Shown: positions 36,787-45,779 of the stretch, piece by piece
Position numbering within the stretch: position 1 is the stretch's first letter
Layout: each line of letters begins with the position of its first letter
DNA from: Burkholderiales bacterium GJ-E10
GTDB taxonomy: Bacteria > Pseudomonadota > Gammaproteobacteria > Burkholderiales > Burkholderiaceae_F
Assembly (NCBI GenBank): GCA_000828975.1
Contig: AP014683.1
Location: 124,001 to 188,000, forward strand
Length of the DNA stretch: 64,000 nt
Direction: 5' to 3'
The notes under the pieces: model-generated
What the model was told of the DNA's origin: nothing
Databases searched by the model: none
What the model saw: only the letters and a program-made list of their open reading frames with translations
Program-made: the position numbers and the translations under genes

Positions 36787-38784
36787 TTATTCCTTCCTAC
36801 CAAGAATGAGATCGCGCTCGAATTGGGATGCTGGCAGCGGTCTTCCAAACAGGTATCCCTGGTAGAGATTGCAGCCGAGCTCGGCCAGCATGCGCCGCTG
36901 CTCCTCGGTTTCGACCCCTTCCGCAAGCACGCGCAGGTTCAGGTTGTGCGCCATCTGGATGACGGTGCGAACGATCGCCTCGCTCCGGGCGTTTTCTCCT
37001 AGTTCGCGGACGAAGGTTCGGTCGATCTTGAGCACATCGAGCGGCAATTGCTGGAGATAGGCAAGCGAGGAATACCCGGTGCCGAAATCGTCGAGCGCGA
37101 ACGTGATGCCGAGCTTGCGCAGCGCCGCCATCTTGGCGATCGCCTCATCGACGTTTTTCAACAGCATGGTTTCGGTGAGCTCGAGCTCCAGCAGGCGCGG
37201 ATCCGCCCCGCTCGCTTGCACGATTTCGCGCACTTCGTCGACAAACGAGCTCGCGTCGAACTGCTTGGCGCTGATGTTCACCGCGACGCGCAGATCCGAC
37301 CGGTGCGAATCGCTCCATTGGCGCAGTTGCGCGCACGCCGCCTGAAGGACCCAGCGGCCGATCGGGATGATCAAACCCGTTTCCTCCGCAATCGGGATGA
37401 ACTTGTCCGGCGAAATCCAGCCGCGTTCCGGATCGTTCCAGCGCAATAGCGCCTCGGTACCGCGCACCGTTCCGTCCTCGGCTACCTGGGGCTGGAAGTA
37501 CAGGTGGAACTGATCTTGGGCAAGCGCGCTACGCAGGCGCGCTTCCGAACGGGAGCGGTGCTCGATCGCGGCCTGCATGACGGGGTCGAAGAACCGCACC
37601 GTGTTCCGGCCCGATTTCTTCGCTTCGTACATCGCCATGTCGGCCTGCTTGAGCAGGTCGTGCATGTGTCCTGTGAAGTCTTCGCGCCAGAGCGTGGCGC
37701 CGATGCTCGCCGAGGACGGAAACTCCCGGCCCAGCAAGGTATAGGGCGCAGCCATCAACACGAGCAGCTTGTCGGCGACCGTTTTTACGGTGACGGCTGC
37801 CTGTTCCCGCGACGGACCGAGGTTTTCGAGCAGGATCACGAACTCGTCGCCGCCGAAGCGCGCAACCATGTCCTCCTCGCGGATCGCGCCGCGCAGGCGC
37901 CGGCCCGCCTCCTCCAGCAGCCGGTCGCCCTCCTCATGGCCCACCGTGTCGTTGACCGTCTTGAAGTTGTCCAGATCCAGGAACAGGATCGCGCCGTACT
38001 GGCGGTTGCGGCTGGCCGCAGCCAGAGCGCGGCGCACTCGGTCGGTGAGCATGCGTCGGTTGGGCAGGTCGGTGAGCGAGTCGAAATACGCGAGCCGCGA
38101 GATCGCCGCTGCCGCTTTCTTGCGTTCCGAAAGATCGGAGAAGCTGCCGACGTAGTGCGTGACCTGGCCCGTGCGCCCCCGGACGCTGGAAATCACCAGC
38201 CAAGTCGGATGGACGGACCCGTCCTTGCGCCGGTCCCAGACTTCGCCCTGCCAGTGGCCGCTATCGTGGATGCGCTCCCACATCTTCGCGTAGAACCCCG
38301 GGTCATGCCGGCCGGACTGCAGCAGGCGGGGGTTTTTTCCGATTACCTCGTCCGCGGCGTAGCCGGTTGTCCGGGTGAAGGCTTGGTTCACCCGCAGAAT
38401 GTTGCCCGACGCATCCGTGACCAACATCGGCTCCTGCGACTCGAACGCGATGGCCGCGATGCGCAGCGCTTCCTCGTCGTCCCGGTGTTGTAGCGTCAAG
38501 GACAGCAGCGTTCCGAGGACGACGATCAAGAAGAGATACAGGCCGACCAACGCGACGATGAATTGCGATTGCGAAAGCTGCGCGAAATTGCGGCTGAGCA
38601 ACTGCAGCATCATGAAGGTGGAAACGACCGCCACCGCCGCGTAGGCGGACCACGCGGTTGTCCGGAATGACGCTGTACGGCGCCAGTTCTCTTGCATCAT
38701 TTGGCCCGGATTGTGGGATCCCATGTACCGCCGCCGAGGCCGGAGTCCTGCGGAGCATCGGTACGGGGGGGGGGGGGGGGTCAT
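36787..38784 (-). CDS. Membrane PAS-GGDEF-EAL protein with a C16 tract at its start
   Basis: This protein of up to 665 residues has two membrane segments near 45-63 and 77-97, then a PAS domain (110-230; VTDASGNILRVNQAFTRTTG). A GGDEF domain has the intact loop ARFGGDEFVILL, and the EAL domain is complete (TEALLRW, LELTETM, ALDDFGTGYSSL, VLKIDRTF, AEGVETEEQ, QGYLFGRPLP). It could both make and break c-di-GMP. The first codon is followed directly by 16 C bases, giving MTPPPPPYRC; downstream starts at 38724 and 38700 avoid the tract. No strong ribosome-binding site decides between them. A change in tract length would shift the long form out of frame. Confidence 0.87.
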   Translation of the reverse strand: MTPPPPPYRCSAGLRPRRRYMGSHNPGQMMQENWRRTASFRTTAWSAYAAVAVVSTFMMLQLLSRNFAQLSQSQFIVALVGLYLFLIVVLGTLLSLTLQHRDDEEALRIAAIAFESQEPMLVTDASGNILRVNQAFTRTTGYAADEVIGKNPRLLQSGRHDPGFYAKMWERIHDSGHWQGEVWDRRKDGSVHPTWLVISSVRGRTGQVTHYVGSFSDLSERKKAAAAISRLAYFDSLTDLPNRRMLTDRVRRALAAASRNRQYGAILFLDLDNFKTVNDTVGHEEGDRLLEEAGRRLRGAIREEDMVARFGGDEFVILLENLGPSREQAAVTVKTVADKLLVLMAAPYTLLGREFPSSASIGATLWREDFTGHMHDLLKQADMAMYEAKKSGRNTVRFFDPVMQAAIEHRSRSEARLRSALAQDQFHLYFQPQVAEDGTVRGTEALLRWNDPERGWISPDKFIPIAEETGLIIPIGRWVLQAACAQLRQWSDSHRSDLRVAVNISAKQFDASSFVDEVREIVQASGADPRLLELELTETMLLKNVDEAIAKMAALRKLGITFALDDFGTGYSSLAYLQQLPLDVLKIDRTFVRELGENARSEAIVRTVIQMAHNLNLRVLAEGVETEEQRRMLAELGCNLYQGYLFGRPLPASQFERDLILGRKE
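38765..38780. repeat. Homopolymer of 16 G (C on the coding strand)
   Basis: The run of 16 identical bases begins one codon after the first possible start of the PAS-GGDEF-EAL gene. Such tracts slip often during replication. It is by far the longest homopolymer in the window and could be a phase-variation switch, or an assembly problem. Confidence 0.8.
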
Positions 38785-38956
38785 AGCTCGTTCGGCATCG
38801 TACGAGAATCCGGAAACTATGCGCTACGCCGGTGCCCGTTAAAGCATCAGAAGAAGAGGTATTTCCACCCTATTTTTGAGAATCATTCTTGATTGGGTGG
38901 GTGTCGGCGGGTGTTGGGGGTTCCTGCGCTTGTCGTGCGCCGGGTGGTGGCCTGTG

Positions 38957-40177
38957 TCACCCTGGAGCAGCCGTTTTCGAGATCGGCCTACCAACCCTCT
39001 TGTACGGCTCGGCATCTTTGCTCAAAACCCGATTCCCCGCCCACACGACCGGCAGCGCCATGAGCCGCGCCCAGCCGCGGGTGCTGGCGCGCTGGATGGA
39101 GGGGCCGGCGTTGGACTCGCCGGCCCACCAGGCGTTGGACTGCGCGAGGATCAGTTTCGGACGCTGCGCCATGGCCTCGAGCCAGGTCCATGGTTGCAAC
39201 TGCTCGATGCAAAGCGCCGCCCAAACTCGCTGTCCATCGACGGTAAAAACCTTCTGCCACCAGGCTGGCCGAAGGGATGCGGCCTTCCACGGCAGCCAGT
39301 CGCCGCCCAGCAGAAGGCCTGCGGCGGTGGCGACGGGCACGGGATCCGCGTCGCCGGGACCCGCGCGCACGACGGCATCGCGGGTGCCGGTCTGCGCGCC
39401 AAGCAGCCAGATCTGCTTCGGTGGCACCGCCGCGGCGAATTGGGCGCGCGTGCCGGGGTACCAGTCCGGCAGGACCGATTCGGGGAAGACGACGACCCGC
39501 GCGCCAGCGCCCTGGCGCAAGCCGTCGGCGACGAGCGCCTGGCTGTTGCGGATCTCGACAAGGACGTCGCCGCGGTCCGGCGGAACGCGGGTCTGCACCC
39601 CCACCCATCCACGGGGCGCGTGGGGCGGAGGACTGGCGGCCGCGACGATGTTGGCGCAGACCGACACCGCCAGAACCGCGGCGAGCATCCCCTGGGCCGG
39701 CCGGCTTGCGCGCATCGCTGCGGGAAGCGCGGCGAGCGCCGCGAAGATGCCAAGAACGCCACCCCAACCCCAGGACGGGAATAGCACCCCGGCCGCATTC
39801 CAGGGCGAGAGCCAGCCGATCACGCCCAGCGGCGGCAGCGCGGTGAGTGCTGCCGCCAGAAGGAGACCCCCGCGGCGCGGAGGAAGCGACCAGGGCAGAG
39901 CGAGCAGGATCGATGCGCCGATCCAGGCGCCGAGCGCGGCGCCGGCGTGGCTCGACCCCCAGTATCCCGTTACCGCTCCGACAATCGGCCAGCATCCTGG
40001 GAGGTAGTAGGCCGCCGCGATCAGGAATCGCTGCGTTGCGGCCTGGCCGAGGGTGACCACGAGCGCCAAGCCGATCGACAGCGCCGGGCCGGCCAGGGAG
40101 TCTCCGCCCCAGAGCCAGGCGCTGCCCACCAACGCGCTCCCCGGCACGAGCGCCCAGTACCGGTACCGGCCGCTCAT
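38957..40177 (-). CDS. traB: TraB-like conjugal transfer protein (nitrilase/Lnt fold)
   Basis: This 406-residue protein has about six N-terminal membrane segments (residues 1-185). A C-terminal carbon-nitrogen hydrolase domain follows (VVVFPESVLPDWYPG with the first catalytic glutamate, WWQKVFTVDGQRVWAALCIE with lysine and cysteine region, and AQSNAWWAGESN). This architecture is shared by apolipoprotein N-acyltransferase and the TraB proteins of Ti and other plasmids. In a transfer operon TraB is the likely identity. Its ATG overlaps the TraM-like stop by 4 bases. Confidence 0.8.
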   Translation of the reverse strand: MSGRYRYWALVPGSALVGSAWLWGGDSLAGPALSIGLALVVTLGQAATQRFLIAAAYYLPGCWPIVGAVTGYWGSSHAGAALGAWIGASILLALPWSLPPRRGGLLLAAALTALPPLGVIGWLSPWNAAGVLFPSWGWGGVLGIFAALAALPAAMRASRPAQGMLAAVLAVSVCANIVAAASPPPHAPRGWVGVQTRVPPDRGDVLVEIRNSQALVADGLRQGAGARVVVFPESVLPDWYPGTRAQFAAAVPPKQIWLLGAQTGTRDAVVRAGPGDADPVPVATAAGLLLGGDWLPWKAASLRPAWWQKVFTVDGQRVWAALCIEQLQPWTWLEAMAQRPKLILAQSNAWWAGESNAGPSIQRASTRGWARLMALPVVWAGNRVLSKDAEPYKRVGRPISKTAAPG

Positions 40178-40701
40178 CGCTGCGGGTCGTGGTGTTGCGA
40201 GGCCGTGAGCCGATCGATGACCTGCCGCTGGGCGGTGAAGGCGGGAGCGAGCCGGTACGCTTCCCAGCTCGTTCCGCCCCAGAACGCCAGGGCGAGCAGG
40301 GCGCCCGCGGCGATGAGCCAGACCATGCGGAACGAATCGCGCAGCGCGCCGCGGAGCACGCCGAGATCGACCTTTACGCTGACCGGTTCCTCCCGGGGCT
40401 TCTCCAGCGCTTTGCGCAGCGCCTCGAGATCGGCGCGCAGGGGGGTGAGGTCCAGGGCCGGCGTCATGGTGGTGTTCTCTTCCACCGCCGCCCGGATCGC
40501 AGCAAGCGCATCGGCGCGCCCGGTCGAGCGGGCCCACCCCCAGGCGAAGAGTGCCACGTGCGCGGCGTTGGATGGATCGTCGACGGCGAATCCGGTCTTT
40601 CCCATGACCTGCAGCAGCGAGCGGATTTCGACCCACTCGTCCTCGCCGGGCAAGCGTCCGAGGATGTCGAGAAAGATCTGCTCGGAGTGGGAGTAGGCCA
40701 T
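40174..40701 (-). CDS. TraM-like transfer protein with one membrane segment
   Basis: This 175-residue protein starts MAYSHSEQIFLDILGRLPGE and has an N-terminal soluble domain with LLQVMGKTGFAVDD, a charged linker (ALRKALEKPREEPVSVK) and one membrane segment near 126-145 (MVWLIAAGALLALAFWGG). By position after TraK- and TraL-like genes it corresponds to TraM of RP4, a poorly understood transfer protein. Sequence support is limited. It is coupled to the genes on both sides. Confidence 0.55.
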   Translation of the reverse strand: MAYSHSEQIFLDILGRLPGEDEWVEIRSLLQVMGKTGFAVDDPSNAAHVALFAWGWARSTGRADALAAIRAAVEENTTMTPALDLTPLRADLEALRKALEKPREEPVSVKVDLGVLRGALRDSFRMVWLIAAGALLALAFWGGTSWEAYRLAPAFTAQRQVIDRLTASQHHDPQR

Positions 40702-41462
40702 CAGCAGACTTCGGCGACCGAGATCGATTCGACCTGCGCCATCGCGGCGCCGGCACGCTGCAGCCAGGAGTTGAGCGCCAGGCGAAACCCGAAGGCGAGC
40801 GCAACGCCGTCGATGCCGGACTTGAGCACGTCGTGGAACGGGCGGCGCCCGATCATGACGGCGAGCTGGTCGTTGAGTTCGGGGAGGGCGGCTTCGATCC
40901 AGCAGCCCTCCATGACCAGGGTCTGGCGCAGCATGTCGGCGTCCCAGAGGAGGAACTTGTCCTGGGAGCCGAAGAAGAGGTTCTTGACGACCATGCCGGT
41001 GGTGTAGCGGGCGCCCATGCTGCGCAGGCGGTAGTGGAGCGCCCGGATGCTTTCCTGGGTGCGGCTGAGCATCCAGACGGGGATGGCATTGGCCTCGCGC
41101 AGGACTTCGCCCACGATATGGATGGAGCCGTCGAAGGCGCGGGTGCCGATCTGGGCGGGCATGTTGACGATGAGGCGCACGTCGGAGTTCTGGGCCAGGG
41201 CGGCGAGCATGGAAACGCGGTCGCCGAAGGTGATCCAGCCGTCTTCGGTGGAGAGGTCGAGCATGGCGGTGCTCATGATGCCGTCGCCGGTTTTGAGGCC
41301 GCCCTCGCCGCAGACGTCGGGGTTAGAGAGGTCGGCGTCGTAGACGGCGATGCGGGGGCGCTCGGCCTCGGGCATGGATAGGTAGTGGTGGACGAGGGCG
41401 CGAGCGGCGAGGCTTTTGCCGACGCCGCCTTTGTCGCCGTCGATGACGAAGGTCTTGAGCAT
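40701..41462 (-). CDS. TraL-like ParA-type ATPase
   Basis: This 253-residue protein has a deviant Walker A near its start (VIDGDKGGVGKSLAARAL) and YDADLSNPDVCG as the A' region, typical of the ParA/MinD group. It corresponds in place and type to RP4 TraL, encoded between traK and traM on the leading-region strand. It may also serve the ParB-like protein at 25964, which has no neighbouring parA. The start follows the traK-like stop by 26 bases. Confidence 0.7.
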   Translation of the reverse strand: MLKTFVIDGDKGGVGKSLAARALVHHYLSMPEAERPRIAVYDADLSNPDVCGEGGLKTGDGIMSTAMLDLSTEDGWITFGDRVSMLAALAQNSDVRLIVNMPAQIGTRAFDGSIHIVGEVLREANAIPVWMLSRTQESIRALHYRLRSMGARYTTGMVVKNLFFGSQDKFLLWDADMLRQTLVMEGCWIEAALPELNDQLAVMIGRRPFHDVLKSGIDGVALAFGFRLALNSWLQRAGAAMAQVESISVAEVC

Positions 41463-41488
41463 GATCTGGTCCTTTGCGGCCGGGTTGA

Positions 41489-42094
41489 TCAGGAGTTTTG
41501 TTCGCCGATGAACTTGCGGCGGTGGTCTGGGGGTGTTTCGAGGTTTTTGCGCAGGACGTAGTCCTCATCGGACTCGGTCGGGAGCTTGTCGGAGCCGTCC
41601 GCCCAGGGCGGCAGGGTGAGGCCGAGCGCGGCGATCGCGGAGCCTGCGGGCGATGCGCTGTTTGTGGCGCCTGGCTGCGTCGCCCCGGATGCCGGCGGAG
41701 CGGGCCGCTTCGCCGCAGGGGCTTGCGTCGGGGCAGGTCGGATGGTCGGCGCGGATCCCGGAGCCGCGCGCGGGGGCGCGGCGGTGGGCTTGTTGAGCCG
41801 GTGGCGATCCCGTGTCTTTGACAGCGCGAACTGCATGTCCTCCGGTGCGATCGTCGGTAGGGCTTGCTGCAGGATTGCGAGCACCTCTTCCGTCGTCGCG
41901 CCGGAGTCAAAGAGGTCGAGGATCACCGGGCGCAGGCCACGAACACTTTTTATCGCGAACTCGCGGGCGGTTGCGGCCGCATTGGCGGCGCGCTTGGCTT
42001 TGAGTGCGGCGAACAGCGCTTTGGCGGCGGCCGCCTGCGCGGCTGCGCCAGGCGCGACAAATGGCGGCGCGTCGGATTTGTCGTGGTCTTTCAT
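41489..42094 (-). CDS. TraK-like oriT accessory protein
   Basis: This 201-residue protein has an Ala-rich basic helix (residues 18-50), a compact motif (VILDLFDSGATTEEVLAILQ), and a long Pro/Ala linker ending in a short conserved-looking tail (ESDEDYVLRKNLETPPDHRR). RP4 TraK, which wraps oriT DNA, has the same order of parts and the same place, reading away from oriT. Direct sequence identity is low, so the name rests mainly on position and architecture. Confidence 0.6.
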   Translation of the reverse strand: MKDHDKSDAPPFVAPGAAAQAAAAKALFAALKAKRAANAAATAREFAIKSVRGLRPVILDLFDSGATTEEVLAILQQALPTIAPEDMQFALSKTRDRHRLNKPTAAPPRAAPGSAPTIRPAPTQAPAAKRPAPPASGATQPGATNSASPAGSAIAALGLTLPPWADGSDKLPTESDEDYVLRKNLETPPDHRRKFIGEQNS

Positions 42095-42136
42095 ATCGAT
42101 CCCGGTTGCGGCTCGCGATGCGGAGCCGATACCGGT

Positions 42137-42166
42137 ACTCCGCGCGGTGGGCCCACGGCGGGTGCG
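42137..42166. promoter_or_regulatory. Transfer operator copy before traK
   Basis: Centred on GGGCCC (42149-42154), the left half ACTCCGCGCGGTGGG matches the virB1/topB palindrome closely; the right half is degenerate. It lies 43 bases upstream of the TraK-like start. Confidence 0.6.
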
Positions 42167-42403
42167 ACAAGGGAACCGCGGAGCAGCGCCGGGATGCGCG
42201 CAGGGTTCAGTTGGGTGTCGGGCGGAGCCTGACCAAGTGGGAATGGGGGCACGTTGGGGAAGCGAAGCGAAAACGTGACACGATTCCCGTACCTTGTACG
42301 TTTTTTATGCACGATCCCCGGACACCAGCCGGGCACCAACCGACCCTTCCGGCTCACCAGCCGGACACCAAGCAGACACCAGCGGTCCACCACCTGGACA
42401 CCA
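42156..42403 (+). other. Probable oriT region, copy 1
   Basis: The stretch lies between divergent traK and traJ, the position of oriT in RP4-type systems. It holds an inverted repeat CACGTT/AACGTG (42250-42255 and 42272-42277), a small palindrome CGTACCTTGTACG, and at least six direct copies of a motif around GACACCA between about 42313 and 42403. A nearly identical copy lies in reverse at 46180-46426. The exact nick site is not identified. Confidence 0.7.
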
Positions 42404-42433
42404 GCGGTCCACTCGGAGCCCACCGCGCAGAGT
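42404..42433. promoter_or_regulatory. Transfer operator half-site before traJ
   Basis: The right half, GCCCACCGCGCAGAGT (42418-42433), matches the virB1/topB palindrome; the left half is lost. It ends 6 bases before the traJ start codon, where a repressor would also block translation start. Confidence 0.55.
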
Positions 42434-42439
42434 GGTGGC

Positions 42440-42775
42440 ATGGGCAAAAAAACTCCACCACGCACCAACTGGGTATCCGTTCGCCTCACGAAGGCGGACA
42501 TCCGGGACATCACCGGACAGGCAAAGCTGGCCGGCATTTCGCGCTCGGAACTCCTGCGGATGCGCTGCATCCACAAGCCGGTCGTCAGCCGCACAGACAT
42601 CCAGACCGCGAAGAGCATCGAGAAACTCGGCCGGATGCTCAAACACTTCTATCCGAAGAACAAGGCATGGGCCAGCGCCGAGGATCGGCGGAAGTTTTGG
42701 CGAACGATCGAGGAACTGCAGCACACCGCCCAGGCGCTGCGTGGAAACCAGGACGGGAAATGCTCGCCAAAGTGA
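42440..42775 (+). CDS. traJ: TraJ/MobC-like relaxosome protein
   Basis: This 111-residue protein starts MGKKTPPRTNWVSVRLTKAD and has a ribbon-helix-helix-like part (VSVRLTKADIRDITGQAKLA, GISRSELLRMRCI). Such proteins bind oriT and recruit the relaxase. The frame is open upstream through the oriT region, but the start at 42440 is the one that fits the family. It overlaps the relaxase gene by 16 bases, so the two are coupled. Confidence 0.78.
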   Translation: MGKKTPPRTNWVSVRLTKADIRDITGQAKLAGISRSELLRMRCIHKPVVSRTDIQTAKSIEKLGRMLKHFYPKNKAWASAEDRRKFWRTIEELQHTAQALRGNQDGKCSPK

Positions 42776-44700
42776 TCACCATCAGCCATGGGGGCAACGC
42801 CAAGGGCGCGATCTTCGGGTTCGGGCCGGTGATGCGCTACATCATGCGGGCATCCCCGGAGAACGCGCTGCCCGAAGGGCAGACGCTCGAAGGCGGCCAC
42901 ATCAACATCGACGACGACGACTTGTTCTGGACCATCGATGAGAATCGCGAGGCCTACGCGGACGATCTCGCGGCGGAGTGCGACTTCACGGCCGACGATT
43001 GCCGGCGCAAGGGCCGCTTCAAGAGCAACCCGGTCTACCACGTCGCGATCAACTGGCAGGAAGGGGAGTACCCGACGGCCAAGCAGGCCGAGCACGCCTG
43101 CCGGACCATCATGCGCGAGCTGGGGTTTGCCGAGCACCAGGCGGCCTGGGCGATTCACCGGGACACCGACAACGACCACGTGCACCTGGTCGTCAATCGT
43201 GTGCACCCGAAGAAGCACATTGCGATCGACCCGCCGTTCAAGAAGGACTACTTCATCCTGGACCGGTGCATGCGGGAGCTCGAGCTCGAGTTCGGTTACG
43301 GGCGGGCGAACGGTCCGTACATCACCCTGGATTCGCCGGACGGCCCGAAGATCGTCCGCATGAGCCGGGGGGAACGCCGAGCCAGAGGGTTGCTGAAAGA
43401 GGATGGTCCACGAATCAGCGAACGCGCCCGGCGGGCGGAAATCAATCTCGGAAGCGAGCAGTCCTTCCAATCCTGGGTGGCGGGCGCGCCGGCGCACGAT
43501 CTGAAGGAAACCCTGGAGAAGCCGGGCTGCACCTGGGCCGACGCGCAGGCGGCACTGGCCCGGCACGGTGTCGCGATCCAGGCCAAGGGCTCGGGGCTGG
43601 TCGTCACCACTACGCTCGAGGATGGGCGGGTGCTCGCAGCGAAGGCTTCTCAACTCGGCCGCTGGGCGAGCAAGGCTGAACTGGAGAAGCGCCTGGGTGT
43701 CTTCGTTGTCGCCGAGCCCGGGGGCGCGCTGCCGCGGGTATACGCCGAGCACGTCGAGGCAGCGCTGCGCGGGAGGGCGGACGGGAAAGGCCGGCAAGCG
43801 GATCCCCGGACGGATCCCGGCCCGGATCCCGCCGAGCGGGACGTCGGCGGGCGCAAGCGCGATCCCGATCAGCGGGCGATTCGCCGACAGCAACGCGCCG
43901 ACGCGCGCGATGCGCTGGCGCAGCGGTTCCGGACCGAGCAGGAGCAAGCCAGGCGGGACAAGGCCCGGCAGCGCGAGGAGTTACGCGAGCGGCACCGCCG
44001 GGAGCGCCTGGAGCTGCTGGCTCGCCATCGCCAGTCCCGGGAGCAGGCCTACGCCGCGGCGCGCCGGACCGGACAGCCGGTTGCCGTGGCGAAATCGCTG
44101 TGGGCATGGCAGGCGGCCATGGAGCGCGAAGCCTTGCAGAAGCGTCAAGCGCAGGAACGCAAAGGATTGTCGGCGAAGCTGCCGCGCAGCGAAGTCTGGC
44201 GCAAGTGGCTGGCGCGACAGTCCGAGCTGGGGGATGAAGCCGCCCAGGCGGCGCTGCGCGGAACCCGGTACCGGGAGCAGCGCAAGAAGAATCAGGAGAT
44301 CGACGGCATCGAGGGGGAAGAACTCGACCCATTGCGCAAGCTCACCGTGGCCGCGCTGCACGCGGAAGTCGATCGCAAGCGGCAACGGGTCATATATCGA
44401 GGCAGCGACGGGAAGGAGAAGTTCGTCGACACCGGGCCGCGCATCGAGATGAAGGACCGAAGCGCCGAGAGTCTGGAGGCGGCGCTGCGTCTTGCGGCGC
44501 AGAAGTATGGCGGCGCGATCACGATCACGGGAAGCGCAGAGTTCCGGGAACGGGCCGCGCGGGAAGCCGCCAGGCTGGGAATCCGGGTCATCGATGCCGA
44601 CCTGCAGGCCGTCGTTCGGAGCGAGCGCGAACCGCAGCAACCCGGAACGCCGCAGAGGGAGAAACGCCGGACGGCGCGCAAGCGCGATCTGGAGCGGTGA
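42760..44700 (+). CDS. traI: TraI-type MOBP relaxase
   Basis: This 646-residue enzyme nicks oriT and pilots the strand into the recipient. The HUH motif is H133, H140 and H142 in AIHRDTDNDHVHLVVNRVHP, preceded by LGFAEHQ exactly as in RP4 TraI; the likely nucleophile is Y27 in VMRYIMR. A long Arg/Glu-rich helical region (380-560) follows. The C-terminus has a domain of the LPD7 type (VIYRGSDGKEKFVDTGPRIE, then AAQKYGGAITITGSAEFRER), also seen in the large protein at 48425. Confidence 0.93.
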   Translation: MLAKVITISHGGNAKGAIFGFGPVMRYIMRASPENALPEGQTLEGGHINIDDDDLFWTIDENREAYADDLAAECDFTADDCRRKGRFKSNPVYHVAINWQEGEYPTAKQAEHACRTIMRELGFAEHQAAWAIHRDTDNDHVHLVVNRVHPKKHIAIDPPFKKDYFILDRCMRELELEFGYGRANGPYITLDSPDGPKIVRMSRGERRARGLLKEDGPRISERARRAEINLGSEQSFQSWVAGAPAHDLKETLEKPGCTWADAQAALARHGVAIQAKGSGLVVTTTLEDGRVLAAKASQLGRWASKAELEKRLGVFVVAEPGGALPRVYAEHVEAALRGRADGKGRQADPRTDPGPDPAERDVGGRKRDPDQRAIRRQQRADARDALAQRFRTEQEQARRDKARQREELRERHRRERLELLARHRQSREQAYAAARRTGQPVAVAKSLWAWQAAMEREALQKRQAQERKGLSAKLPRSEVWRKWLARQSELGDEAAQAALRGTRYREQRKKNQEIDGIEGEELDPLRKLTVAALHAEVDRKRQRVIYRGSDGKEKFVDTGPRIEMKDRSAESLEAALRLAAQKYGGAITITGSAEFRERAAREAARLGIRVIDADLQAVVRSEREPQQPGTPQREKRRTARKRDLER

Positions 44701-44720
44701 GACATTCCGCGTTCTCGCCG

Positions 44721-45758
44721 TTATTGTGCGGCGCGTGCGATCGTGACCCGATTTCGCCCTTCGCGCTTGGAAATGTAGAGTGCCTGATCGGCCCGCTCGA
44801 CCAGGGATTCGACGTTGTCGCCGATCTCCCAACTGGCAACGCCCGCCGATATCGTGATCGATGCAACCGGCTCGTCGCTCGTCCGCCTGCGGATGCGCCC
44901 CTGTTCAACCCGAGCCCGGATGGCTTGGGCGACGGTCTCTGCAACGGCAACCGGTTGGGATGGAAGGAGTACCGCGAACTCCTCGCCCCCATAGCGGGCC
45001 GCCACCCCCATGGTGTTGACGCAAGAGTGAATTGCATTCCCGATCGCGGCAATGACGCGGTCGCCGAACGGATGTCCGTACGTATCGTTGATGCGTTTGA
45101 AGTGATCGATGTCGATCATGATCAAGGACAATTCTGGTGCATCGGCACCGGTCCGTTTCGACGCCAGTTCCAACTCGCGGTTGAAGCCGCGCCGGTTCAG
45201 CAAGCCCGACAAGGCATCGGTCACCACATCGCTTTGTAGCTTGTCGACTTTTTCCGTCAGAGACCGGATCTTGTTCCGCGCCTGCTCGAGTTGACCGGAC
45301 AACTGCCGGACATCCTCGCCCATCTTGCCGGCGCCTGCCTGCATGGCGACGATTGCCGACGCAAGATCATCCATCGAAGTTGCGGAGGAGAGTTTCTCCT
45401 GGAACTGCGCCAACTGGAGATCGAATTCCGACGCGTTCTGGCCGGTTTGGGCGGTATTGCGCTGGATCTCCCCCAGCATTTCCATGAGGTTGGCTCGTGC
45501 GGCAAAGATCATCCGCTCGGCGGGTTCCACGATATGCTGGACGTACAGCGCATACGTAGCGGACGTCGTCAAGCGGCCTCGCTGCGCCAGGTCCGCATCG
45601 ACGGCCTCGCGCAACTGCGACCGATCGCCCTTCGCGTACTCGTACCACAGCGCATAGCTGATCGGGTAATAGCCTGCGGCATGCCGCGTCATCAGCGGAA
45701 TGGTTTTCTTCAGCAGATCGGTATTGAGCGCAAGGTCTTCGGAAGAGTCATCCAACAT
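44721..45758 (-). CDS. GGDEF diguanylate cyclase
   Basis: This 345-residue soluble protein has a helical N-terminal region (1-165; YEYAKGDRSQLREAVDADLA) with a coiled coil (LSGQLEQARNKIRSLTEKVD). The GGDEF domain has DALSGLLNRRGFNRELELA, LIMIDIDHFKRINDTYGHPF and the loop ARYGGEEFAVLL. This helical N-terminus is found in a group of cyclases often linked to polar or surface signals. ATG 45758 follows AGG at good distance. It lies between the two inverted oriT copies, next to the relaxase but on the opposite strand. Confidence 0.88.
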   Translation of the reverse strand: MLDDSSEDLALNTDLLKKTIPLMTRHAAGYYPISYALWYEYAKGDRSQLREAVDADLAQRGRLTTSATYALYVQHIVEPAERMIFAARANLMEMLGEIQRNTAQTGQNASEFDLQLAQFQEKLSSATSMDDLASAIVAMQAGAGKMGEDVRQLSGQLEQARNKIRSLTEKVDKLQSDVVTDALSGLLNRRGFNRELELASKRTGADAPELSLIMIDIDHFKRINDTYGHPFGDRVIAAIGNAIHSCVNTMGVAARYGGEEFAVLLPSQPVAVAETVAQAIRARVEQGRIRRRTSDEPVASITISAGVASWEIGDNVESLVERADQALYISKREGRNRVTIARAAQ

Positions 45759-45779
45759 GTCACACCTGGTGGCATTCAA

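Noticed and set aside
42004-42759. Upstream extension of the relaxase frame through the oriT region
   Set aside because: It would translate the oriT repeats; the ATG at 42760 matches the start of RP4 TraI-type relaxases.
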